Notes under the pieces: model-generated
Databases searched by the model: none
Told to the model about the DNA's origin: nothing
What the model saw: only the letters and a program-made list of their open reading frames with translations
In this document: positions 32,226-43,600 of the stretch, one piece after another
Numbering within the stretch: position 1 is the first letter of the stretch
Layout of the letters: every line of letters begins with the position of its first letter
From: Macrosoma leucophasiata
Lineage: Eukaryota > Arthropoda > Insecta > Lepidoptera > Hedylidae
Reading direction: 5' to 3'
Assembly: GCA_036365455.1 (NCBI GenBank)
Contig: JAWQUS010000023.1
Coordinates: 9,920,001-9,984,000, forward strand
DNA length: 64,000 bases
Position numbers and translations under genes: made by a program

Positions 32226-32892
32226 TTTAATTTTTTTTATTTTAATAAAAAGTACAGTAAATAAATTCCTAACAGAATATCAGGGAGTTTATCAGCAAGT
32301 GGTGTAACAGGCCCAATCTTACTCTTTTTTGTAGGTAGATATTACTGAATAGTGTCATAAATAAAAATGTTTAGTACTTCTGCTTTTAAATATTGCTCAA
32401 AGTTCTAGGCCGTTTTTTATCCAATACAAAGAGTACATGTTGGAATTCGTAGTCGTTTGAATGTTTTGTACTGGACCACGCGTTTTGTTCCAATGCAACC
32501 AGTAAAAAATTGCTGTAGAATTCCAAAATGGACGTATCGTGAGTATCATGCTATAATACTATATCTATGGAAAAAGGTGGTAATGTAGCTCATGTTATGT
32601 TTTATATCATCAACATGCTTTCAGTTCACATTGATGGTATGTGAAACCGCAATCATCTCCAACTTTCGTACCATTTCAGGGGGTTATTTTTAAATGGGAC
32701 TAACTTTGAAGTACATCTACTCTATCCATAAATCGAGTGTAAATAATGAATCACGATAATCTGTCCACCCAGTAAAAAATTATACGTGGTTATTACTAAA
32801 AACATAGACACGTCGAATTTTTGTTTTTTGTCAGTTGAAATCGGTTCTTCGCGAAAATTTATTGCCTACAATACAGCGCTTTAGCGTAGTAT
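32226..32892. other. Non-genic stretch
   Basis: No gene; a faint family A-like word (GGTGGTAATGTAGCTCATG) near 32576. Confidence 0.35.
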
Positions 32893-33205
32893 GACGTAAC
32901 TTCACGCCTGTAATCCTCGAAGATGTAACCAGAGGTAAATGCATATCAAGTATACATGCAAACACCCACGAATCGCTGATTTCTTATATTTTGTCTCATG
33001 TAACAGGTGGCAAGCCTATTGACATATCTGGGCACATTGCCAAACTTCGAAGTACTAGGAAACTTCAAGAAAATGTAAAAATCGCAATAGATCCGGAGTT
33101 AAGGGATTTTACACCGTTATCTCTGAAATCCTCGACCCGGGAATCGAACCCAGTACCCCAGGGTACTGGTAGTGGCTTGCTACCACTAGGCTACTGAGGC
33201 AGTTA
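32893..33205 (-). mobile_element. Family C tRNA-derived SINE
   Basis: Minus strand head GCCTAGTGGTAGCAAGCCAC, B box GGGTTCGATTCCCGGG, complete body to TTACAGGCGTGAAGTTACG. Confidence 0.85.
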
Positions 33206-33365
33206 GATAGACATTAAAATAATAAAACGGTCAATGGACCATATCTGTGCAAAGAATAAAATTATTAAAGCAAAAATTTATAGGGATCTTTACAGGTCTT
33301 ACATTGAAAACTGTGTTTGAAATTAAAAAAAAATTGACACGGGAACTCTTTTACCAGTAAAAATG

Positions 33366-33597
33366 TTTCATTTTCGTAATGGAGGTGGCAAACAAGCATG
33401 TAGTTAGTTTACATTGATGTTAAGCAGTGACTGCAGCCTATAGACACCCATACAAAGGTCAGAGGTCAATATGCAGGCACCTCCTATGTCAATATGTTGC
33501 CACCCCCGGGACCTTAGTTGCTGTCTCTGTGGTACTGAACACTACCATTTGGCGGCAAATAGATTAGGTAAAATGGTCACTGGAACTTGACCACCAG
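33366..33597 (-). mobile_element. Family A copy, diverged
   Basis: Minus strand; CTGGTGGTCAAGTTCCAGTG and CTTGTTTGCCACCTCCATTA bracket a body with several deletions (GGTCAGGTGGTAATGTACGG is missing). Confidence 0.7.
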
Positions 33598-35056
33598 TTC
33601 AAAATCATAAATATTAATATCAATTTATTACGACGTAGGTAATGATAAATTGATGTTAATCAACTCATTCTCGTAAGTCATCTTTCGTATACGAGTACAC
33701 TTAATTATCTTCAGAAATATGTAGCTGCACAAAAATGGAAAGTTATTTTAATTAATGAACATTACCATTCCAATACCACCAATTACCATATCAATATAAT
33801 TAAAACTTTGAAACGGTTTATTTTGAAATCGCTGTGTGAATACTAAAAGCAATATTTTTCCTTATTATAATAAAATTTATTCCCCGCACACGTTGATGGT
33901 AATGACAAAAACCATGTTCTTTGCAGAAGTTTTGTAGCAGAGCGTTGGCAGCAGTAGGCTTGGCAAAAATTATGTGAGCCTAAAACTCATAATTTAGGAA
34001 TGAGGTATAGTATGACATACTGTCGTAGTAGGTTGTCTGTCTAGTTGAAGCAGCAGGCCCAATTTATTTTATTTTTATTTAATTTATTTATAAAGTAACA
34101 CAGACTCATTTTGTTAGTATAGTTGTACTTGGAACTATGTTAGTTACAATCTACATTAGTGAATGACATTAAATACCTACATATATTTTAAACATTTATT
34201 ATTAATATTGTACAACTCATGACCATCACATTCCAGTTGATATGGCACAGCAATGGTTAATGTACAGACAATCTAATCTGCTTGCGATCATGCTCAGAAT
34301 GCTATTGGTACTGCCACGCACTCTGCGCACACGCGCACCATAAAAAAAATCCACACGTCCCTGACGCACATCCCTGACGCACTACACACTACGCACTACA
34401 CACACTACGAAAGCGTTATTGTATTGTACTCGGAGGGCACTATATGCTTTTTGAGTATATCTGGTCCACAGACTGCATGTATAGAAATTTGTGCAATAAG
34501 TTCTAAATAATGACCAGTACATACCAATGTAATATTTGGATTTTGTTGTTTCCTGTGCCACACTCGGTTTTTGTCAATGTGCCCAACAATTTCAATAGGC
34601 TATATATATAAATGTTAAATTTTTATTTATAAGTATATTAATATAGAACAACAAAGATGCTTACCCAACTTTGGATATCACTTCATGTAAAAGCGCCTTT
34701 TTTAAGGGCGGCCACACAAAATTGCGATGTGATGCGATGCGACACAGCATCGTAGGCGATGCATTCGTGCATGCTGGCAGATATTTGCGATGCGATGCAA
34801 ATTCGCAGTTATGTGTGGGATATTTGGTGTCGATTATTGAATAAGGGCTCCCCCTTATTCAATAATCGATCGAATAATAAACGTAATAAAAATATATTCC
34901 TATCAATTTATTAAATCTTCTTCGTTTAGAAGATTTAACTTAATTCTACATTGATATAAATCTGACCTAGTTCGATGTTGTGTTAATTTTGAATTGAGGA
35001 ACGCCTAAACTTTTTAGTATCGCAAAGTTTTAAACTTACGCGTTCTGAACTAAAGC
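33598..35056. other. Non-genic stretch; GCGATGC-rich patch and hairpin
   Basis: No gene. 34708-34822 is rich in GCGATGCGATGC words inside short inverted ends (GGGCGGCCACACA .. TGTGTGGGAT), probably a small MITE. A perfect hairpin with 17-bp arms (CGATTATTGAATAAGGG, loop CTCC) is at 34831-34868. Confidence 0.4.
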
Positions 35057-37947
35057 TTCTATTAGCTGGTTCACTACCGCACTATCTTATCTACTTGCCG
35101 CTAAATGGTAGCATTCAGCGTTATTGTTTTTCGGTCAGGTGCTAATGTCCCCCTGCTTGTGCTTTCCGACACAGAGACACAAGGGTCCCCAGACACAAGG
35201 AATGCATCTGCTTACCTTTCCAGATCATCAAAGAAACCCCCCCCCCCAATGGAAGTACAAGAAACTGATACAGATTTGTCATGCGACCCGACTAACCCTC
35301 GGCGCTACCTAGTACCCGGGCTGGCTAGTGTGAAATGGGCTACCGCTGTCCCCCCTGAGGTGAGTCGTCAGGCTTCAGTGGGGAGAAATGCGTCTGGCGA
35401 TCCTAAGCAGCCCTCAAATAAAATTTCAATACGCATCCATCATCGTATTGGAGCTTGGAACATAAGAGGTTTAATTAAGCCAGGAAAATTGAGCATAATA
35501 GAAAGAGAGATGGAAAATCACAACTTAAGTATCCTAGGCTTAAATGAAACACACATGCGTGGAAACGGCCGCTTTTCCACAACAGAAGGAAACACGCTCT
35601 ACCTCTCAGGAGCAGATACCACGAGCTCCCATGGCGTTGGCATCCTAGTTTCGTCCAAAATCAATGAATCTGTTCTTGGATACAACCCAATCTCCAACAG
35701 AATCATTACACTGAAGCTGAATTGCAAACCTTGTAACGTTCATATTGTGCAAATCTACGCACCAACAGCACAGTCTTCAGAAGAGGACATCGAGGGATTT
35801 TATGGAATACTCGAGGAAACACTGAATGGGATTCCCAATCGGGAAATCACCCTAGTTCTCGGTGACTTCAACGCCAAGATTGGCAGTACCTTTTCTGACG
35901 ACCACATCCGCCAGCATGTTGGAAAGCACGGCCTTGGTGAACGTAATAAGCGTGGAGAGCGACTGATCAACTCACCAAGTCAAGTCAAGTCACCAGGCGA
36001 TCGATTTCGAAATCAAATAGATTACATCTTGATTAATTGTCGCTGGAAGTCATCGGTCAAAAACACAAAAACTTTTCCCGGTGCGGAATGCGGCTCTGAT
36101 CATAATTTACTTGTCATGGATTCCTCCCTCCGAATGAAAACAGGAAAGAATATGCGGACAAAGCCAAGTCAGCTCGAGAGCTCGGACCGCGTGGCCTTTC
36201 GCGACACAATCGAGGTAATATTGACGAAAGAGCCTCCCTCACTAATAGCTGACAGCAACGGCCAATGGACAAAGCTAAAAGCCCACATTACAACTGCCCT
36301 AGATAAGGTGAGGTCTAGTAGAACACCTAGCTACCCAAGGAAAAAGAAAAGCTATATCACCAATGCTACCTGGGAGCTTGTTCAACAGAGAAAGGAATTG
36401 AAGAAAAAGGGTTTAAAGAATTGCGAAACTGCCATCCAACTCCCTGCTCTATCTAGACGTATAGATGCACAGTGTAGAGCAGACAAGAATTCATTCGTAG
36501 AAGGTATTTGCATAGAAGTCGAAAAACATACGAAGAGATCTGAATCCGCAGACCTATTCAAGAAAGTTCGTTTGCTAGCTAAACAGTTTAAGGTTAAAAC
36601 GTGGGTAATAGAAGACTCGTCTGGGCAGGTTTTACACAAACTGGACCAAATATCTGAGCGCTGGAGGGAATACTGTACAAAACTGTACGAGAACCCTGTA
36701 GGCAATTCGAACCACAATCTAGCAGACTGGAGCTCACTCGTTCATGAGCCTGACATTCTTTACTCGGAAGTTACAGCTGCTCTTAAACAGTTAAAACCGA
36801 ATAAAGCCCCAGGACTAGATAATATAACAGCTGAGCTATTACAGTCCATGGGAAATAGGGGCATCGAAGCGTTGCATGCAATCTGCAACAATATCTGGCG
36901 TACAGGAAAATGGCCTGTTGACTGGTCCGAATCAGCTTTTATTCCTCTCCATAAGAAAGGCTCAACAAAGAAATGTGATAACTATCGAACTTTATCACTT
37001 ATTTCACACGCCAGCAAAGTCCTGCTGCACTGCTGTAATAAACCGTCGTATAAGATACTTTTTAAATTGGCAAATACCAGAGGAACAAGCGGGCTTCGTG
37101 AAAGGCAGGTGAACACGCGAACACATCCTTAATATAAGACAACTCATAGAAAAGGCTTACGAGTTTGACGTCCCGTTCCTCGTGTGTTTCGTGGATACAG
37201 TAAGGCCTTCGACTGTGTGAATTGGAAAACACTGTGGAGAGTACTGTCAGAATTAAGTATACCCCAGCATCTGGTTGCCGTACTTGAATCACTTTATATC
37301 GAAAGTTACGAAGTAGTGAAAGTTGATACAACAATATCGGGTCCTTTCAGCTTTCAAACGGGCGTGAGACAGGTTGCATTTTGTCCCCCATCCTGTTTAA
37401 TGCGTATGGGGAGTATATTGTGAGACAAACCACGGATGGCTGGGAAGGAGGAGTTAGCATCGGGGGTGTCAAGATCACAAACCTACGATACGCGGACGAT
37501 ACCACACTTCTAGCTGCTTCGGAAACCGAGATGAAATGTCTGTTGGAACGATTGGAGAGCATCAGCAATTCGTTGGGCTTGAAAATCAACAAAGGGAAGA
37601 CTAAAGTGATGGTGATCGACCGCACAAAGAAACTGGAGCTCATTGGGGCACTTAACCTTGACATAGTAAATGACTTCACGTACCTGGGCTCGAGTATCTC
37701 TTACACTGGCTCCTGCGACACCGACATCATACGCAGAATTGGAATGGCTAAGGGTGCGATGTGCCAGCTTAAGGGAGTATGGAAGGACAGAAACATCACA
37801 ACAAGAACCAAGAAAAAGCTTGTGCAGACGCTGATTTTCTCCATATTCCTTTACGGGGCCGAGACGTGGACGCTTAAGGCCAATGCCCGTAGACGGGTAA
37901 ACGCCTTCGAGATGTGGTGTTGGAGAAGGTTGTTGCGTAGTCACCAC
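35057..37947 (+). mobile_element. RTE-clade LINE, decayed and 3'-truncated
   Basis: It begins in sequence homologous to the 5' half of family A (35067-35215: ACTACCGCAC, CTACTTGCCGCTAAATGGTA, TCGGTCAGGTGCTAATGT, TTTCCGACACAGAG, GCATCTGC), continues into an endonuclease-reverse transcriptase frame, and breaks off at about 37947 inside the C-terminal domain. It is followed by an unrelated-looking segment with an ACAGACAGACAGAATTACTT tail, then the BEL/Pao insertion. Confidence 0.75.
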
Positions 37948-38004
37948 CGCAGTAGCTGTTGCCTGCTACATTGTAAGCGTGCTCTGTGTTTTTGGCATAA
38001 CTAG
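35105..38004 (+). pseudogene. RTE-clade endonuclease/reverse transcriptase pseudogene
   Basis: An apurinic-like endonuclease domain shows GAWNIRG, LGLNETHMRG (catalytic Glu), LVLGDFNAKIG and a CGSDHNLLV-type catalytic His. The reverse transcriptase shows LKPNKAPGLDNITAELL, the NYRTLSLISHASKVLL region, a KAFDCVNW block, a motif-B region, RYADDTTLLA (YADD at 37489-37500), DFTYLGSSISYTG and LYGAETWTL, then EMWCWRRLLR. It is broken at least four times: one-base frameshifts near 37027, 37193 and 37373, and a TGA at 37110-37112. The open part from 35105 is 675 codons, with its first ~35 codons lying in family A-like sequence. Non-functional. Confidence 0.85.
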
Positions 38005-38124
38005 TTTTTCACAGGAGCCAAATTATCTCTATTCTAATTTCATCACAATCTCGCAGCGAAAACTCAGCGGTTGGTAGTGAAAGCTACTGAAAGCTTTACA
38101 GACAGACAGAATTACTTTCGCATT

Positions 38125-38129
38125 TATAA
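38125..38129. repeat. Target site duplication TATAA, left
   Basis: TATAA directly before the 5' LTR; repeated at 47545-47549. Five bases is the usual size for BEL/Pao. Confidence 0.9.
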
Positions 38130-39686
38130 TGTAAAGGATAGAATCAATAAGCGTCGTATTTCATTATGAAAATAAGTAAAGTCAGTAAAGCTCGCAATGA
38201 CCGCTAGGTGTATGTTGGTTGTATGCAGCGGCAGTTTTTAATTCGATATAACTCGTTAGGTTCTCATAGTAGGCATGTAATATTTGAGTATGATGATAAA
38301 CGAATTGTTGTCTAGCGATTGCCATAGAAAATATTAAATTTGGAGGTGTAGGTATTTTCGGTTAGTCGAAAGGGTCGTCCACGGAGAGGTGACCGACAGA
38401 GCACCTGATCCACCTGCGGTGGCGGGGGTGAAGTGCGGAGAAGTGACGCGGAGGAAGCGTAAATACGCAGCGCACTTTTTTTAGAGCTCAGTCAGTGGCA
38501 TAGCTCGGCGTAGGAATGTCCAATAATGCATATTCACGACCAACCCCACGCATGGCATAGGCAGATCAGTAGTTATCGACTGGCAAAGTTCGCTGTAGTA
38601 GACACTACTATGAGATGAGTCTAGACAAAACTGTAATGTAAATTAGGTATTTCGCTGTATACTTATCACACACATACTGGCCCGAAGACGTGCACGGAGA
38701 TGCGACCACGTAGCGCGCGTAGAAAGTAAAGAAATTGAGAAATTATAACACAAATTGTACAAAATGTTCCGGTTAGAAATATCAATTTGTATGTAGGTAG
38801 ATTCAATTAGTTTGTTCACAGCTGATGTTGAATTCAACATTTTGTATGGAGAGAGAGGTGAAAGTCGCTGTATTTTCGAAAGTACCAAAGATATTAAGCT
38901 GAAAGTTATGTACGAGATGTATTTTTGTTGCCCCCTCAGGGAGATATATGTATAAAGAGTGTAAGTAAACTCATACTAAGGAAAAATGAATGTACCTAAT
39001 CTTACTTGTTAGATAAAATTGTCTCTCACGCTTAGAATAAAGGAGATAGGCAGATGCCGTTTGCGGTGTTTAATTGTATTTAGGTTTGGCTAGCGATATT
39101 CAATCGTGTCATAGGTGATAGAGCATGACAGAGCCCCTAAAAAATTATGTGTTTCTAATAAGTAAAAACTTTGAAAGTGTATTGAATTAGAATAGAAATC
39201 TAATAAGAATTGTATAAGAAAATTTAATAGAATAAGAGATATTGCGTATGAAATGTATCAAGGCGGGGGCGGGTCAGCAGAGATGTATGACGGTGGTAGG
39301 AAATTAGACCGTATATGTAATGATTTAGAGTCCTATCTCTATTGACCCGGACCTTCGTGACGTTCGATTTTTGGGCGTGTCACGGCATTTTGACATGGAA
39401 GGAGACGGTTTGGAAGCGTATATAACTCGGTACATTTCGTTGCTAGTTTGTCCTCGTTCGATTCTCCGCAAGAAAAGTGCTTCCAGACCGTGAAGGTATT
39501 GCCAGTGAAAGTTTAGAATAGTACCAGACCCCCTGGTTCGCTAGTTAGTTATAGTATAGTGAAATAAGCTAGTGAATAAGTTAGAATAGTATGAAACATT
39601 GCAGAACCGAAAAATACAGTCCATTGTGAATCACACCGATGCAGATTTGTGTTTGACTTTGGTGTAAAAGCCATTTGTCCCCCACA
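38130..39686 (+). repeat. 5' LTR, 1557 bp
   Basis: TGTAAAGGATAGAATC.. to ..TTTGTCCCCCACA. Every stretch compared matches the 3' LTR at a constant offset of 7858, so no indels. A TATA box lies at 39419. An 81-codon minus-strand frame in it (38643-38888) is repeated in the 3' LTR and is not believed to be a gene. Confidence 0.95.
39419..39425 (+). promoter_or_regulatory. TATA box of the 5' LTR (TATATAA)
   Basis: GCGTATATAACTCGG is about 265 bp before the LTR end, so transcription would start near 39450 and give a short R/U5. The AATAAA at 39036 lies upstream of this and cannot serve as a poly(A) signal in R. Confidence 0.55.
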
Positions 39687-40628
39687 AAGTTCTGGTCCAT
39701 CGACGCCGGATTAGTAGGCCACCAGCGGCCATCCGGGAAAGGATACAAGAGGGTACTGGTAACGACCGGCAAGGAAGAGCCGGAGTAGGATACCGGCGCG
39801 TTGATTAACGGATCGGAACGTGCATTCCAGGTCTCGCAGTCTGAGGGCGAGGCCAGGGAACGACGGGGAACAGGGTCGACGTGCAGCGAGACCGGGGCGC
39901 CAAGCAGGCGTCAGCAGCTGCACCTCGGGGTCAACGGGCATCGTGGCTTGGGCGCTATCCAGCGCCAGCGACCACACAAGCTCCAGGTCGACGGGCATCG
40001 CAGCTTCGGCGTTTTGAACGCCAGCACCGTCATCGCTCAGGCATTGTGGCCTTGAGCACGGGCGATACTCGGGCTTGACCGCCTTGAGCACGGGCCGTGC
40101 GGCTTGGGCGCTCTACCAGCGTCAGCGACCGCAGCGGGCCGGGTCGGCGAGCATCACAGCGCGGGCGTTTCGAACGCCAGCGTTTTCACCGCTTGGGCAG
40201 CCGCCTTGAGCAGGGGCGTACGGCGCGGCGTTTCGTACGCTAGCGCATACGCAACTCGGGCGGGACCGCCCTGAGCATCGCAGCTTGGGCGCCTTCATCG
40301 GAGCAGCCGGGACGTCGGGTCAACGGCGTCGGCGGCGGCGGCTTCGTGGCAGCGTCAGCGTCTGCACAGCTCAGCACAGCGGCATCGGGCGGGTGCGGCC
40401 GAGCATTGGGACGTCGGCGGCGCCTGCAACTTCGCGGATCGCGGATACGGACGGATATACAGTGAGTCGTAATCCGTGTATATTTTCAGGCCAGTGTATT
40501 TGTGTGTGTGTTAGGCCGTTAGGAATTTTTAGATTTTTTATTTTTGTTGAATTGTGTTACTGTGTAGGGACCATCTCAGTTAGGGAGGTAGGGACCTATT
40601 TCAGTGTAGTTGAGGTAGTTAAACAGTG
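39687..40628 (+). other. BEL/Pao leader, GC-rich with degenerate repeats
   Basis: 940 bp of leader. From 39930 to 40320 the words GGGCATCG, GCTTGGGCG, CGCCAGCG and TTGAGCACGGGC recur at irregular spacing, in sharp contrast to the AT-rich genome. A strong donor (CAGTGAGT, intron start 40462) and an acceptor after a T-rich tract (GTGTAG, ending 40567) could remove 106 bases upstream of gag. Several overlapping short frames here are by-products of GC richness. Confidence 0.5.
39693..39710 (+). promoter_or_regulatory. Candidate primer binding site
   Basis: TGGTCCATCGACGCCGGA begins six bases after the 5' LTR; TGG complements the CCA end of a tRNA. The matching tRNA was not identified. Confidence 0.4.
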
Positions 40629-43600
40629 ATGATGCCAAGGAGTCCACCTACCACTAGGAAGCGCGCGGCGCTTAGGGTCATACCAGACTATCCAGAGTCT
40701 CCTTCCGAGGCTCCGCAGGACGTACCATTGCCAGGGACCAGTAGGACCGAGCAAGTAGTTACCGAACAGGAAACTTTAGGTACGCGGCCGCCATCGGTTT
40801 GTTCGCGACGGTCAACCGATAGTGCGCGCGCTAGGCGGGAGCAAATTAACACGGAAACAGACATGTTAAAGGCACGAATTAGGCAGTTAGAAATAGAAGC
40901 CGGTTTAGTGGATAAGCAGATAGCTAAGGATAGGGTAACGCCGCCGGAAGAAACTGATAGAGATAGTGTGAATGGGCAAATAGATGCAAACGAAAGGGTA
41001 GAACATTGGTTACAGGATAGTCATCCCCCGCGGGAATTTTTACGGGGGGAGGATAGGCTAGGGGATGGTAGGGCGCCGAATAACAGTAAACAAGACGAGC
41101 CCGCCAAAACCAATATCTCTAAAGACGAAGTCCTGGATCGTTTAGTGTACGCGTTAGAGAATATGTCGCGGGGTCGACCCCCACCACGACAGGCCCAGGA
41201 GTTACCCTTATTTGATGGGGACCCTAGGGAGTGGTTGCCATTCAAAGCAGCGATGAGGGATTCTACGCAGAATTATAGACTCACGGACATAGAGAATTTG
41301 GCTAGGTTGAGGGCGTGCTTGCGGGGTCCGGCACGACAGGCGGTGTCGGCCCTTTTATATTCGGCGTCAGACCCAGATAGAATTATGAAGACCCTAGAAC
41401 AATGTTTCGGTCGCCCAGGCACTATTATAGACCAGGCAGTAGGGGAGGTAATGCGACTACCTAATGTGGGGGCATCGGCAAATGAGTTAAATATCTTTGC
41501 GGTTAAAGTACAAAATGTAGTCACTGTAATTGAAAGTGTGGATCCGGTAGGTAGAAATACGGATCCACGGCTACCTAGGATGTTAAGTGAGAAACTTAGT
41601 CCCCACCTTAAAAACAAGTGGTATGACTATGCTTTCGATAGGGCGGACGGGCCGGAATCCGAGTTAACTAGATTAGCGAACTTTCTCATGAAGGAGGCTG
41701 ATAGGGCTATTCAGTTCTCATACGAGAAAAGCACAGTAGCAAGCGCGCGCGCAGTGCAGCCGCCGGCATCGCGGCCTACGTTTAAAAAGTTAGACCGCGC
41801 GCGCCGGCCGGTGTATAACACAACAGAGGCGGCTATTACATGTCTTTGTTGTGGTAGTGGGCACCGGACCGATGCGTGCGGTAAGGTTGTAGCGATGTCA
41901 GTACAGGAGCGCTGGAACTGGGCACGGGAGGCGCGAATTTGCTATCAATGTTTAAACGGGAAACATAGACGTTTTCAATGTAAGGCAAAGCGATGTGGTA
42001 AGGGTGATTGCACACGATCACACCACATGCTGTTGCATTCCGAGCCGCGGCCGGAAGTAAAAGAGGTACAAATAGAGTCAGTAATTACGGCATCAGCGCA
42101 TACGCCAGTTGATAGCACGCAGGTACTTCTTAAGGTCTGCCCTGTCACAATAGGGGGTGGCAGGGGTAAGGGGGTACAGACCTACGCGTTATTAGATGAG
42201 GGGTCCACTATCACTTTGATCGACGAGCAGTTGGCAAAGTCGATAGGGGCCCAGGGCCCAGTCCGCGCCCTGAATATAATAGGTGCTAATTCTAGTCAGC
42301 AGGAGTCGGAAAGCCGATTAGTAGGTATTAGCTTGGCCGGGCAGAGCGGACGCCCCTTTAAGATTAAAGCGCGTACGGTACGGAACCTCACTTTAGGTAG
42401 GCAGACCGTTAGTAAAGAATTGTTACAAATGTCGCATTTTAGAGCTTTACCACCGGATGCGGTGTGTTATGAGGGAGTGAGACCTCAAATTCTCATAGGT
42501 GCGGATAATTGGCATCTTATAGTGTCGCGGAAGTTGGTGACCGGTAGCCGTAGGCAACCGGCCGCGTCACTGACCCAGTTGGGATGGGTCATACATGGGT
42601 CAATGCCTAAAAGCATTGTTGTTAATAGGGCGTCGGTGTTGCATGTGCACACCACGCAAAGTCCCTCAGATGCGAATCTGAATGATATAGTGCGGTCCCA
42701 TTTTGAAATTGACTCTCTTGGTATAGGCAGAGAACCAAGGGTAGTCCCGGGGGAGGAGCGCGCAATAGAAATAGTAAAAAGAACTATAACTAAAGTAAAT
42801 GGCCGTTATGAAGTGGGGTTGCCATGGGTCAGTGACGATGCAACCCTTCCGCCTAGCTATAACATGGCACATAGCCGTTTAGTAGGTATTGAACGTAAAA
42901 TGGATAGGTCTCAGGAGTTTAGGGAGGCTTATACGGCTCAAATAAATAGTTTAATAGAGAAAGGCTACGCGGAGCCCTTAGGAGAGACAAATACCTACAA
43001 TCAAAGGGAATGGTATTTGCCTCATTTTGCAGTTACAAACCCTAATAAACCGGGAAAGGTGCGTTTGGTATTCGATGCGGCGGCAAAATCGAATGGGAAA
43101 TGTTTAAACGACATCTTATTAGAAGGTCCGGATTTATTACAGTCTCTGAATAAAGTTTTATATGGATTCAGGGTAGGCAGGATAGCATTGACCGCGGATA
43201 TCCGCGAGATGTTTTTAAGAATTAAAATTAGGGAGGAGGACCGCGTAGCACAACAGTTTCTGTGGCGGGGGGAGGATCGTGTGAGCCCCCCCAGAAAGTA
43301 TGTAATGACGTCTATGATATTTGGAGCGCGCAGTTCGCCGTTTTTAGCACATAGTGTGAGGGATGAAAACGCAGCGGTTTATAAAACTTCACACCCGCTG
43401 GCGTTTGACACCATTACCACTAGTACATATATGGATGATTGGATAGTTAGTTTTGACTCTGAGGAGACTGCCCGGCGCACGGTAGGCGAGGTACGTCACG
43501 TGCACGCACAGGCGGGTTTTGATTTAGCGGGTTGGAGTTCGAATCTCGACTCTGTAATATCTGAGGTACCGGAAAGTGATCGCGCTCACGCACCAAAGGA

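Noticed and set aside
38643..38888. 81-codon minus-strand frame, repeated at 46501-46746
   Set aside because: Both copies lie in the LTRs; identity reflects LTR duplication, and the peptide resembles nothing.
39036..39041. AATAAA as the LTR poly(A) signal
   Set aside because: It lies ~380 bp upstream of the TATA box, so in U3; it cannot act in R on the retroelement transcript unless a different start is used.
40285..40629. 114-codon frame ending at the gag start
   Set aside because: Low-complexity Arg-rich start in a GC-rich leader, no family resemblance; the TGA/ATG overlap with gag is likely chance.
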